Positions 1-9,109 of a stretch of 64,000 nt of DNA are shown here, piece after piece. The stretch is taken from positions 229,853-293,852 of the forward strand of contig NZ_JACHJL010000012.1 in the NCBI RefSeq assembly GCF_014203645.1. The letters are read 5' to 3'. The notes below the pieces were generated by a model that was not told where the DNA came from, made no database searches, and saw nothing but the letters and a program-made list of their open reading frames with translations. The translations under genes were made by a program, and so were the position numbers. Positions within the stretch are counted from its first letter, which is position 1. Every line of letters begins with the position of its first letter. The stretch comes from Streptomyces zagrosensis (GTDB lineage: Bacteria > Actinomycetota > Actinomycetes > Streptomycetales > Streptomycetaceae).

Positions 1-337
1 GATCAAAGTAGGTGGCGTCGTCCCCGGGCGGCATGCAACAGGCGGGACGAGCCTCCCAGGCCCGGAGCGGCCTCGTCAGCGATTCTCGATCACACACTGC
101 CCCTGTGACGGCGGGACTCTCGTACTCACTGGGCGCACCGACGTGAATCCACCGGCGTGAGACTCCGTACCGGTGGAGGGCTTCGTACGCCGGGGAGCCA
201 TGATGCGCCAGAGTTTCGGTGCCGAACCGACGTAGGGCCGTGACGCTCATTTGACGCTCTGGGCGCCCGGCGGCTCTCATCCGGGCCCCAAAAGCATCTC
301 TGACCTGCTGCTTTCCTGCTTGCGTCCAGGCCGACAT
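1..337 (-). CDS. Partial hypothetical protein, runs off the left edge
   Basis: An open minus-strand frame begins with ATG at 337 and continues without a stop to base 1, about 112 codons. GGAAAG lies directly before the ATG, which is closer than an ideal ribosome binding site. The translation includes the stretches ALRRFGTETLAHHGSPAYEA and LHRYGVSRRWIHVGAP, which look like ordinary protein rather than antisense noise. I do not recognise the family and no catalytic motif is visible. It could be the N-terminal part of an intact gene or another decayed piece next to the broken transposase at 605-850. Confidence 0.3.
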   Translation of the reverse strand, partial: MSAWTQAGKQQVRDAFGARMRAAGRPERQMSVTALRRFGTETLAHHGSPAYEALHRYGVSRRWIHVGAPSEYESPAVTGAVCDRESLTRPLRAWEARPACCMPPGDDATYFD

Positions 338-604
338 CTTTCCGATGACGCAGCATGTGGAGTGCGTGGCGGTGCTGGAGCCGGTGAAGAAGAGCGCCTG
401 ACCTGCGGGTTCGGGTGGTGTGCGTGATGTGCGGTGTGGGCGTTACGGGCGATGTAATGACGCTCTACGAGGTATCTCGGCGCTCGTTCTGATGAACCGT
501 CAGGTGCATCGCGCAGCTGGTCAGGCGATCTCTTGGCTGTGCAGGTGTAGCAAGTTACCGGAGCATTTCTTGGTGCCGAGCGGTCCTCTCAGCCACATGC
601 CGGT

Positions 605-850
605 GGTGCCAAGGCGAGGAAGCACTTGGCCGTGCGCTCGTAGCGGCGGTGTAGGCGTCGGTATCCAGCTAGCCAGGACACTGTCCTCTGGACAACCCAG
701 CGATGGCGGCTCAGTCGCTGTGAGGAGTCGATGCCATTGCGGGCGATGCGGTGGTGGACGCCCCGCCTGCCTAGCCATCGGCGCAGGTGGTCGTACTCGT
801 ATCCTTGTCGGCGTGGAGCTTGGATGGTCTGCGATGACGCGGGTCGCGAG
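605..850 (-). pseudogene. Remnant of an IS5-family transposase (C-terminal DDE part)
   Basis: Read on the minus strand, the region gives RPSKLHADKG, then after a one-base frame change near 810 YEYDHLRRW, RIARNGIDSSQRL, RHRWVVQRTVSWLAGYRRLH and RRYERTAKCFLA. This order is the typical C-terminal end of IS5-type transposases found throughout Streptomyces, including the region around the catalytic Glu. The N-terminal half, a usable start and both inverted repeats are missing, so the element is dead. It lies just upstream of pglW and suggests past insertion at the left edge of the defence island. The family assignment rests on remembered motif order, not an alignment. Confidence 0.7.
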
Positions 851-1135
851 TCCCCTCGCTCGGAACACCTCCGCTCGCGCGGAGAGGACTTCGAACCGGT
901 ACCTGTACGACGCCTAGAAGACTACTGAGAGTCTCAGAGGGAGAGCTGTCAGGTGCTGACTCGCGCTGCGCTGTGCTGGGCATTCTCACGAGGCGTTCGT
1001 TCTAATCACGGCATGCGGCCGGCCCCGACTACGATGACTGGCCGGGCGGAGTGAGGGCGCGAGCTGTGCTCTGGCCTCCCACTGTCCGGTGATCTTCATG
1101 TCGAAACCCGACGCCCCAGCTCCGGAGGTTTCCCG

Positions 1136-4100
1136 GTGACGTCAGCTCCGCGGCCGTCCGCGCCCCGTCCCGGCCCACCGACGCGGCGTGAGCGCTGGTT
1201 CCAGCCGCGCAAGTCCAGCTACGAGTGGGAGCAGGAAGGGCTGGACCATGTGCGGCGGCTGCTGCCGGACGCCGAGCCGTACCGAGCGTGGGCGACTTTT
1301 CAGTTCACCGCTGCCTCCGGACGGGTCAACGAATGCGACCTGCTCATCGCGGCGCCGGGCGGCGTCTACCTGGTGGAGCTGAAGGGGCATCCGGGGCGGA
1401 TCGTCAATCACGGGGACACCTGGCAGTTTCACGCGGACCGGGTGCGGACCCTGAAGAACCCCCTGCATCTGACCGACATGAAGGCCAAGGAACTCAAGGG
1501 GCAGCTGGAACGTGCCGCTCGGGCACGGAAGATCGACCCTCGGCGTATTCCCTTCATCAGACCGGCCGTCTTCCTCCACGATGCCAATCTCGTCAGCGAA
1601 CTGGACGAAGTGCAGCGCACCGGCGTCTACGGCCGCAACGATGGCGCAAGTGGTCTGCCAAAGGTCTGGGACGACCTCCTCGGGCTGCCGCCGGAGCGGG
1701 AAAGCTGGCGCGTTACCCCGAACACGGCTCAGTTGTTCGAAGAGCTGATGAAGCACATCGGCATCAGCCACTCGACCGCACATCTGCGGTTCGGCGACGG
1801 CTGGAAGCTCGAACCGCGTCTTCTGGACGCGGGCCCCGGCTGGGAGGACCGGCTGGCGGTACGAGTCGATGGGCTGGTGCAGGAGAACGGCCGGGTCCGT
1901 ATCTACCTGGCTGGGCAAGCCGCCTCGGAGCAGCAGCGCGAGAAGGTGGACCGTGCGGCCCGCCGCGAGTACCAGGTGCTGCAGGGCATCAATCACCGGG
2001 GCATTGTGCAGGCGACGCAGATCCGGGAGCACCAGGGCGGGCCGGCCATCCTCTTCCGGCACCGGGAGACGGACCTGCGGCTCGACGCGTACCTGGACGC
2101 GTACGGGGGGCGTCTGACTCCCGTGGTCAGGTTGGACCTCGTGCGTCAGCTGGCAGAGGCCGTGCGATACGCCCACAACCGTTCTCTCTACCACCGGGCA
2201 TTGTCTGCCCGCTCCGTGTACGTGTCGGCACGTGAGGACGGCACCGATCCCGTCTTGCACATTGCGGATTGGCAGACCGCCGCCCGCGACTTCGAGACCA
2301 CGATGCACCGGTCACTCGGTGATACCCCGTTGGACTCGGGTCTGATCGCGGACGTTGCCCAGGTGTACCTGGCTCCCGAGACCGATCAGGAATTCGCCGA
2401 TCCGGTCGATCTTGACGTCTTCGGCGTAGGCAGTCTGGCCTATCTTCTGCTGACCGGACGCCCTCCTGCCGATCGCCGTAGTGCGCTGGTGGACCGGCTG
2501 ACGACTGACGGCGGTCTCCATCCGTACGCCGTGGCCGACGGCCTCTCCACCGCACTGGACTCGATGGTGTTCCGGGCGACCGCCGCCGACGTGCAGCACC
2601 GGTTGGCGTCCGTGGACGTTTTCCTGAGCCTGCTCGACGCCGCGGAGGCCGAGGCCACCCCGCTGGACCGTCCGGGGACCGTTGTCACCGATCCGCTCTC
2701 GGTACAGCCGGGCCAGCCGCTGGACGACACCTGGACCGTGACACGTGTCCTCGGCACCGGAGCCACCGCCCGTGCAGTGTTGGTCCGCCGTACGGTGACC
2801 GCCGAGGCCCCTGCGGGTGATCAGGACTCCCCCCGGGTTTTCAAGATCGCTCTGGATCAGGAGAAGGACGCACGCCTGTACGCCGAGGCCAAGGCGCTCC
2901 AGGAGGTGGGTGGCGGGCGCATCGTGAAGTTGCTCGCCCCGCCGCGGGAGATCGGCCCGCGGACCGTGCTGGAGATCGAGTTCGCGGGCGGGTTCCGCGC
3001 CGCTGCGGACCGGGAAGCGGTGAGTCTGGGGTCACGGCTGCGGGGCGAGGGGCGGCTGAGTTACTACCAGTTGGAGCGGTTCGGCAACGACCTCTTCGAC
3101 GCCCTCGACAGTCTGGCCGCGCGCGGGGTCCGTCATCGCGATATCAAACCGGACAACCTCGGTCTATTCAAGCGCAACGACGGCTCGTGGCAGTTGATGC
3201 TGTTCGACTTCTCGCTGGCCGACGCCCCCGATCAGGATTTGCACGCCGGTACCCGCGGCTACCTCGATCCGTTCCTCGGTGGCGGCAGCCGGGCCAGGTA
3301 CGACGATCACGCCGAGTGGTACGCCGCTGCCGTAACCCTGCACGAGATGGCCTCGGGAGTGCGTCCGACCTGGGGGGACGGGCAGAGCTCTCCGCTGACC
3401 GTGCCCACCGCCGATCTCTACGTCGCCCGTGAGCTGTTCGAACCAGCCCTCAGCGAGGGCCTCACCCGGTTCTTCGAACGGGCTCTGCACCGTGATGTGG
3501 AGCAGCGGTTCGACAGCCTGCGCGATGTGCAGGAGGGCTGGCGTCAGGTCTTCCGCCAGGCGGACTCGACGCCGCCTGCGACCACGCCCGCCACCCTTGG
3601 CGCCCAGGGCGAGGATGTCGAGGACATCCGCGAACAGGCCGCGGCTGCGGCCACCTTGAAGACCCCCCTGGACGCGGCGGGTCTCTCGCCACGCGCGGTG
3701 TCCGTGGCAGCCTCACTCGGTGCCGCCACCGTGGGCTCTCTGCTCGATATCGCGCCGCACACCATTTCCCGTGCGCGTGGGGCGGGCAATGTGATCCGCA
3801 AGGAACTCAACCGACGCCACCGGCAGTGGACCCAGGACTTGCGGAGGCGACCGACGACCACGGCACCCGTGCCGTTGCCCCCGGACTCCCCAGAGGAGAC
3901 CCTGGAGTCCGTTGACACTCTGGCGTCCCGTCTGACCCCTCAGGAAACCGGCCGTCGGGCGAAGAAACCCCGCCCCGACGTCGTGTCGGCCACCCTCCAG
4001 TTGCCCGGGTCCGTGCAACTGGAGATCTGGCCCGCGCAGTCCGCCGTCGCCAAGGCCCTGGGGATCAGCCAGCCGACCGTTTCCCAGCACCTGGTCGCCG

Positions 4101-5566
4101 CGACCGACCAGTGGGCCGCCCAGCCGTGGGTGCGCCGAGTCCGCAACGAACTGGTGGCCCTCCTTCAGGAGCAGGGGCGGGTAGCGACTGCCGCTGAGCT
4201 CGCGGCCGAGCTGCGCGTCCGGCACGGTGCGGGTGCGGGTGCGAATCCCGCCGAGACGTTGGGCAAGGCTCTCGCCGTCGTACGCGCGGCGGCCGACACC
4301 GAGGCCCGGAAGCGCCCGGAGGCCACGCGCGACGCCGACAGCGACACGGAGCCCGCTGTCCGGCTCGCCGTTCTGCGGCGCGGTGGTCACGTCGTGCTCG
4401 CGCTGGAGGACCAGCCCGGAGCCGATGACCCCACCCCCGCCGAACTCGCGGATTACGCCGCCCGGCTCGGCGAGTTGGCGACCGATATCGCCGCACGGGA
4501 CCCGCTGCCCGGCCGGGCCACGGTGCTGCGCGAGCTGCGATCCGTGCCGGCGCCCGAGGGCATGGTGCCGGTCGCTGATACCCGGCTCGTGGAGCTGGCC
4601 GCATCCATGGCGGTCCGGGTCGGGTCTTCTCCGCGCCTTGAGCTCTTCCCGCTGGACCTCGGTCTGTCGCGTGCTCTGTTGATCTCCCAGGCCCCGGCCG
4701 GGGTGCGGCCTGATGCGGGCATAAGCACCGACGAGTTGCTCGTCCGGGTACGGGCCCGTTTCCCCGGGCTAACCGCGCTCAACGGCATCACGTATATCGA
4801 GGTGTCCGAGGCCCTCGCCGAGGCCGACTTCCCACTTGAGTACGACCAAAACCGCAAGCGGTTCCTGCCGCGGGTACCCGAAGCGGGCAGTACGGGGCTC
4901 GCGCTCAGTGCCTCCGCGCTGACCAGCACGGGCAGTCTGATCGCCGCCGCCCAGCGCGATCTCGCCCAGGGCCTAGATCCGCGCGAGGTGCTCGCCGCCC
5001 GCCTGACGGCGGCGCGGCGCCGGGGCGGATTCGTCGCCCTCACGCTCAAGGGGTCCGAGTTGCCCGGCCTCGCCGCGAGTTTGGCCGGCCGCTTCGGCGT
5101 TATCCAGGTTTCGCTCGGCGACCTTTTCCTGGCCACGCTCCGCGACCTGGCCGAGGAACAGGGGGTGCAGTGGCAGGCACTGCTCAAGGCTGACGCGAAG
5201 TTCTCCGTTTCGGGCTCGCTCGGTGCTGGGCTCGCTTCCTATACCCGGCTCGCCGCAGAGCGTGTCACCGCGCAGGTCGTCGCCCTGGCCGAACAGGCGG
5301 GACCGCGCACGGTAGTCCTGGCACACGAGGGCGCGTTGATCGCCCGCTACTGGGAGGCCGGCGGACGGGAACTCCTGGTCACGTTGCAGGAGGCCGCGCG
5401 TCGTCCCGCCGACGTTCCGCACGGGCTGTGGCTCCTGGTTCCCATGGAGGACCCTCGGGCGACACCGGCGTTGGAGGGCCGGACGGTGGATGTGGTGGAC
5501 CGGGTCAGTGAGTGGGTGGTCCTGGAAGGACTGTTCCTGAAAAAGCTGCAGACGGCGGGTCGGTGA
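1136..5566 (+). CDS. pglW: PglW: NERD domain plus tandem kinase-like domains, BREX type 2
   Basis: A 1476-residue protein. The GTG start is preceded by GGAGG seven bases upstream. An N-terminal NERD (nuclease-related) domain spans about residues 28-150, with the ECD and VELKG core. A first kinase-like domain (about 230-490) is degenerate: HRA replaces HRD at 353-355 and DWQ replaces DFG at 378-380. A second (about 535-810) looks active, with HRDIKPDN starting at 667 and DFS at 691. The C-terminal part contains a helix-turn-helix-like stretch near 970-990 (LGISQPTVSQHL) and later alpha-rich sequence. This is the known architecture of PglW, the serine/threonine kinase of the phage growth limitation system. 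It opens the locus and lies 90 bp from the next start. A role as signalling or toxicity-control kinase is inferred from the family. Confidence 0.93.
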   Translation: MTSAPRPSAPRPGPPTRRERWFQPRKSSYEWEQEGLDHVRRLLPDAEPYRAWATFQFTAASGRVNECDLLIAAPGGVYLVELKGHPGRIVNHGDTWQFHADRVRTLKNPLHLTDMKAKELKGQLERAARARKIDPRRIPFIRPAVFLHDANLVSELDEVQRTGVYGRNDGASGLPKVWDDLLGLPPERESWRVTPNTAQLFEELMKHIGISHSTAHLRFGDGWKLEPRLLDAGPGWEDRLAVRVDGLVQENGRVRIYLAGQAASEQQREKVDRAARREYQVLQGINHRGIVQATQIREHQGGPAILFRHRETDLRLDAYLDAYGGRLTPVVRLDLVRQLAEAVRYAHNRSLYHRALSARSVYVSAREDGTDPVLHIADWQTAARDFETTMHRSLGDTPLDSGLIADVAQVYLAPETDQEFADPVDLDVFGVGSLAYLLLTGRPPADRRSALVDRLTTDGGLHPYAVADGLSTALDSMVFRATAADVQHRLASVDVFLSLLDAAEAEATPLDRPGTVVTDPLSVQPGQPLDDTWTVTRVLGTGATARAVLVRRTVTAEAPAGDQDSPRVFKIALDQEKDARLYAEAKALQEVGGGRIVKLLAPPREIGPRTVLEIEFAGGFRAAADREAVSLGSRLRGEGRLSYYQLERFGNDLFDALDSLAARGVRHRDIKPDNLGLFKRNDGSWQLMLFDFSLADAPDQDLHAGTRGYLDPFLGGGSRARYDDHAEWYAAAVTLHEMASGVRPTWGDGQSSPLTVPTADLYVARELFEPALSEGLTRFFERALHRDVEQRFDSLRDVQEGWRQVFRQADSTPPATTPATLGAQGEDVEDIREQAAAAATLKTPLDAAGLSPRAVSVAASLGAATVGSLLDIAPHTISRARGAGNVIRKELNRRHRQWTQDLRRRPTTTAPVPLPPDSPEETLESVDTLASRLTPQETGRRAKKPRPDVVSATLQLPGSVQLEIWPAQSAVAKALGISQPTVSQHLVAATDQWAAQPWVRRVRNELVALLQEQGRVATAAELAAELRVRHGAGAGANPAETLGKALAVVRAAADTEARKRPEATRDADSDTEPAVRLAVLRRGGHVVLALEDQPGADDPTPAELADYAARLGELATDIAARDPLPGRATVLRELRSVPAPEGMVPVADTRLVELAASMAVRVGSSPRLELFPLDLGLSRALLISQAPAGVRPDAGISTDELLVRVRARFPGLTALNGITYIEVSEALAEADFPLEYDQNRKRFLPRVPEAGSTGLALSASALTSTGSLIAAAQRDLAQGLDPREVLAARLTAARRRGGFVALTLKGSELPGLAASLAGRFGVIQVSLGDLFLATLRDLAEEQGVQWQALLKADAKFSVSGSLGAGLASYTRLAAERVTAQVVALAEQAGPRTVVLAHEGALIARYWEAGGRELLVTLQEAARRPADVPHGLWLLVPMEDPRATPALEGRTVDVVDRVSEWVVLEGLFLKKLQTAGR

Positions 5567-5656
5567 CGGAGTGCGGACGGGGGCAGGACTGCTGGGTTGT
5601 CCTGCCCTACGCTCCCTGGCCGACAAGCGCCTCCTATGATCCGCAGTGTGCCCGAG

Positions 5657-6145
5657 ATGACGACCGAGGATCACTACGCCAGCGCCGCACGACGTCATTA
5701 CGACGACGCCCGGTATCTCTGCAAACGCGAGCGCTGGCCGAACGCCGACCACCATCTCGGCTTCGCGGCGGAATGCGCTTTGAAGAGCCTGTTGCTGCGC
5801 TTCACCGAAGCGAGCATGGGGCCGAAACCGCCCAAGGGGAAGCAGTCGAACAAACCCTGGATACCCAAGTCGACGGGTGGAGTACAGGAGTACGGGCACC
5901 TCCCGTGGTCCGAGACAGAGTTAGCGGTTCTCGCCACCGGACCCCTGGGGCAGCACCTGCTGACCGCTCTCGGCGATCAGCTGTCCGCCTTCGCCGACTG
6001 GACGGAGCAGGACCGCTACCACCATTGCGACCACATCACCCTGGAGACCGTCACCGCGCTGCACGACGCCACCCAGTTCATCCTCGCCCTGCACGAGTCC
6101 GCCCGGATCACCGGAACTCTGGAAGTCTTCCATGACCGCCCCTGA
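5657..6145 (+). CDS. HEPN-domain protein inserted between pglW and pglX
   Basis: A 162-residue protein from the ATG at 5657; in-frame starts at 5597 and 5636 are possible. The N-terminal helices (HYDDARYLCKRERW, ADHHLGFAAECALKSLL) resemble actinobacterial HEPN-like domains. R120 and H126 are spaced as R-x5-H, which fits the R-x4-6-H ribonuclease signature of HEPN toxins. Its last 14 bases overlap the following ATPase gene, so the two are translationally coupled. A TATGAT hexamer at 5635-5640 could be a -10 element for a separate promoter. HEPN proteins often act as RNases in defence or toxin systems, but activity here is an inference. It is not a standard BREX component. Confidence 0.6.
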   Translation: MTTEDHYASAARRHYDDARYLCKRERWPNADHHLGFAAECALKSLLLRFTEASMGPKPPKGKQSNKPWIPKSTGGVQEYGHLPWSETELAVLATGPLGQHLLTALGDQLSAFADWTEQDRYHHCDHITLETVTALHDATQFILALHESARITGTLEVFHDRP

Positions 6146-7538
6146 CGCCCCCGGCCGCGCCCCGGTCCGCTTCGACGAAGCTCGCCCCCGCGCCCTCGCA
6201 TTGGCCCGCTCCACGGCCGACGAGGGATTCGATGTCCTGCTTGTCCGGGATGTCCTTGGCCGGTTCACCTTGATCGTCGACGACCGCCGACGGCCGGTGG
6301 ACGACGAGACGCACGAGCGCTGGCACGCCGAGCTGACCGGCCGGCTGGGCGCATACGTCACCTCCCAGCCGCTCACCCTGGCCTCCACGATGTTCGCCGC
6401 CGACACCTTGCTGGCTTCGCCGCGTGCCGTTCCCGACGCGCTGCGTCCGCCTGGCGGCGAGGGGAGGGTCCGGCTCCTGGACAACACCGTGGTGGGCGAG
6501 GACTGGGCGAAGGTGTCCGCCCCGGACGGCGAGCCTTCCGGTTCCCGTCCCTATCGCACAGCCATGTATGGGTTTAAGGGCGGCGTGGGGCGTACCACGG
6601 CGACCGCGATGCTGGCCCGTCACCTGGCCGACCACGGTCTCGTGGTCCTCGTGGTGGACCTCGACCTGGAATCCCCGGGTGTGGGCCCCCTGCTTCTGGC
6701 CGACGACCAACTTCCGGTGTACGGGCTCGTGGATCACCTGGTGGAGTCGGCCGTCTCCGACCCGGGCGGCCTCGATCTGGTGGCCAACAGCAACTACAAG
6801 GCGCGGGACAATCTCGGTGAGCTGTGGGTGGCCCCGGCCCGTGGCCGGGGAACCGACGATGTCCCGTACAGCTATGTCGACAAACTGAATCGTGTGTACG
6901 CCGACATCCCGGGCGCGTCCTTCGCTGATCGGCTGCGACGTTCCGTGGAAGCCTGTGAAGAGGCGGTGGCCCGCGGTGATAGCGAGCGGCACCCGGATGT
7001 CGTCCTGCTCGACAGCCGGGCCGGCATCCACGACGTGGCCGCCGTCACCATCTCGCGGCTGTGCGATCTGGCGCTGCTCTTCGGCGCGGACAACTCCCAG
7101 ACGTGGACGGGCTACCGGGATCTGTTCACTGCCTGGCAGTCCTCGGGACAGGCGGAGCGAATCCGCGAGCGGCTGAAGATGGTCGCCTCGATGGTGCCGG
7201 ACTCCGCACACCACTCCATGGACGTCTACCTCCAGTCGTTCCGCGGTCACGCCTTCGAGCACTTCAGCGCGACGCTGTACGACGAGCGTCCTGCGGACGA
7301 CACCGTCTCCTCCGATGTCTTCGCACCGTCGGAGAAGAACAAAACGGCTCCGCACTACGCAATCCCCATCCTCTTCGAACCTGGCCTGGTCAGCATGGAC
7401 GCGCTCAAATCCCCCTCGTGGCAGGATCGCGCCTTCGTACAGGCCGCCTACCGCGACTTTCTGAGGGCCGCGACGCCCCTGGTCACGGACGGCCTCGTCG
7501 GCACCGCCGACTCCGAGGACGAGGGGGCCGCACCGTGA
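6132..7538 (+). CDS. KGGVGR-motif variant ParA/MinD-like ATPase
   Basis: A 468-residue protein whose ATG lies inside the end of the HEPN-like gene. Residues 149-156 read KGGVGRTT, a deviant Walker A in which Arg replaces the usual second Lys. They are followed by VVLVVDLDLESPGVG, the switch-I and Walker A' region typical of ParA/MinD/SIMIBI ATPases. VVLLDSRAGIHD matches the Walker B and switch II region. The first 130 residues form a separate unrecognised domain. The end overlaps the next gene as GTGA. SIMIBI ATPases act as dimeric switches, and in this cassette the protein probably couples the HEPN-like protein to the following P-loop protein. Function is not established and it is not a canonical BREX subunit. 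Confidence 0.7.
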   Translation: MTAPDAPGRAPVRFDEARPRALALARSTADEGFDVLLVRDVLGRFTLIVDDRRRPVDDETHERWHAELTGRLGAYVTSQPLTLASTMFAADTLLASPRAVPDALRPPGGEGRVRLLDNTVVGEDWAKVSAPDGEPSGSRPYRTAMYGFKGGVGRTTATAMLARHLADHGLVVLVVDLDLESPGVGPLLLADDQLPVYGLVDHLVESAVSDPGGLDLVANSNYKARDNLGELWVAPARGRGTDDVPYSYVDKLNRVYADIPGASFADRLRRSVEACEEAVARGDSERHPDVVLLDSRAGIHDVAAVTISRLCDLALLFGADNSQTWTGYRDLFTAWQSSGQAERIRERLKMVASMVPDSAHHSMDVYLQSFRGHAFEHFSATLYDERPADDTVSSDVFAPSEKNKTAPHYAIPILFEPGLVSMDALKSPSWQDRAFVQAAYRDFLRAATPLVTDGLVGTADSEDEGAAP

Positions 7539-9001
7539 CCGATGCGATCCGGGCGGGGGAGTACCGCGAACTGCTGTCCGAAGCGCTGGACGAGGCTGCG
7601 GACGCCGACACTCGCCTACCGAACTCGCACACCCTGTTCATGCCGGACTCGCACCGCACGGCTCTCTACGTCGACAACACCGTTGTGCTTGGTGGCCGTG
7701 GTGTGGGAAAGACCTTCTGGTACCGCTCGCTCCTCGACGACGGGCTGCGCGCGTACGCCGCCGAGGAATACCGGATCAACCGTCTGAACCGCCTGACCGT
7801 CTCACCAGGGCACGGTACGGACATGGATGTGGCCCGCTATCCCAGCCGGATGCTCCTGAGCCGACTGATCGACGACGGCACCGACCCGTACACGCTTTGG
7901 TACGCGGTCCTGCTCACCACTCTCGGCCAGCCGGAGGTGTGCGCACTGGCCGAATGGCGCGACCGGGCCGCCTGGGTGCACAGCCATCCCGGTCCCGCGC
8001 AACTCGCAGTGGAACAGGCCGACCGGGAGGCGCACGGGGAGAACACCGTCCGGCTGCTGCTGTTCGACGCCCTGGAACATCTGCATCAACTGCCCGCCGA
8101 ACGGGACCGAATGGTCGGCGCGCTGCTGCGACTCGCCTTGGAAATGCGGCTCGGCACTCGGAGCATCCGGTTCAAGGTATTCCTACGGCTCGACATGTTC
8201 CGCAACGCGGCGGTGCATTTCCCCGACGCCTCAAAGCTGACCGGGACCGCCACCGACCTGCCCTGGACTCCGGTCAATTTGTACGGGCTTCTCTTCCACA
8301 CCCTCGGCAACCAGGACACCGAGATCGCGCACCGCTTCCGCCGCCTCACCGGCGGCTGGCAGTCCGCCGCCGACGGCGTCCGGTACGCTCCACCGTCCGG
8401 CCTCAGGGGCGACAAGAAGGTACAGGCCGAGCACTTCACCCAGATCGCCGGGCCGTACATGGGCAGCAATTTCCGCAAGGGCACCACTTACAGCTGGCTG
8501 CCCAACCACCTCATGGACGGCAACGAGGTGATCAGCCCCCGCAGTTTCCTCAAGACCCTCGCTACCGCGGCCACCGTGACCCGCGACGAGTACGCCACTC
8601 ACTCCTGGGCACTGCACCACGAGGCGATCCGACAGGGGGTCCAAAAGGCGTCGGAAGTGCGTGTGCGAGAGGCCGCCGAGGACATCCCCTGGGCCGGGAG
8701 GGCGGTGACCTTCCTCGAAGGACGGCAGGTGCCCATCGAGCGGGAACAGGTCCGCTACCACTGGAAGAGGGCTGGACTACCGGACCTGCTGCGCGAGGAC
8801 ATGGCCCGCTTCACCACCGCCGGTGACCAGCAAAAGCCGCGCACTGGCCCGCGCGATCCCGACGACCTCGACGGGCTCATCGACGACCTGGTCACCCTCG
8901 GCGTGATGACCAAGCGCAGCGACGATCGCCTCGACATCCCCGATATCTTCCGCATCCATCTGCGCATCGGCCGCCTGGGCGGGGTACGCAAAGCGTCTTG
9001 A
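7535..9001 (+). CDS. P-loop NTPase of unknown function, third gene of the cassette
   Basis: A 488-residue protein. I chose the GTG at 7535 because it overlaps the preceding stop as GTGA; the frame stays open further upstream, but that part is antisense-like. Residues 53-60 read GGRGVGKT, a clear Walker A. RLLLFDALE near 170-180 is a plausible Walker B, and RFKVFLRLDMF may hold sensor residues, as in STAND/AAA-type ATPases. The C-terminal third looks like a winged-helix or effector region (DDLVTLGVMTKRSDDRLDIP). No nuclease or methylase motif is visible. With the two preceding genes it forms a tightly coupled cassette between pglW and pglX. I do not recognise a named family. Confidence 0.65.
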   Translation: MTDAIRAGEYRELLSEALDEAADADTRLPNSHTLFMPDSHRTALYVDNTVVLGGRGVGKTFWYRSLLDDGLRAYAAEEYRINRLNRLTVSPGHGTDMDVARYPSRMLLSRLIDDGTDPYTLWYAVLLTTLGQPEVCALAEWRDRAAWVHSHPGPAQLAVEQADREAHGENTVRLLLFDALEHLHQLPAERDRMVGALLRLALEMRLGTRSIRFKVFLRLDMFRNAAVHFPDASKLTGTATDLPWTPVNLYGLLFHTLGNQDTEIAHRFRRLTGGWQSAADGVRYAPPSGLRGDKKVQAEHFTQIAGPYMGSNFRKGTTYSWLPNHLMDGNEVISPRSFLKTLATAATVTRDEYATHSWALHHEAIRQGVQKASEVRVREAAEDIPWAGRAVTFLEGRQVPIEREQVRYHWKRAGLPDLLREDMARFTTAGDQQKPRTGPRDPDDLDGLIDDLVTLGVMTKRSDDRLDIPDIFRIHLRIGRLGGVRKAS

Positions 9002-9030
9002 GACGGCTCGGGCCGATGTCCGGTTCGCCT

Positions 9031-9041
9031 GCTGGCAGGAT
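9031..9041 (+). promoter_or_regulatory. GCTGGCAGGAT motif upstream of pglX
   Basis: The 11-mer GCTGGCAGGAT lies 68 bases before the pglX start. The same 11-mer occurs 64 bases before pglY (12978-12988). CAGGAT resembles a Streptomyces -10 hexamer, but no convincing -35 is seen at the usual distance. It may be a shared promoter or regulator site. Confidence 0.3.
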
Positions 9042-9109
9042 GGGGGAAGCCGACGCCGTGAGAGCGACACGGCAGACGTCTCCCGAACCGAAGGAACGAG
9101 GTCCCGCAG

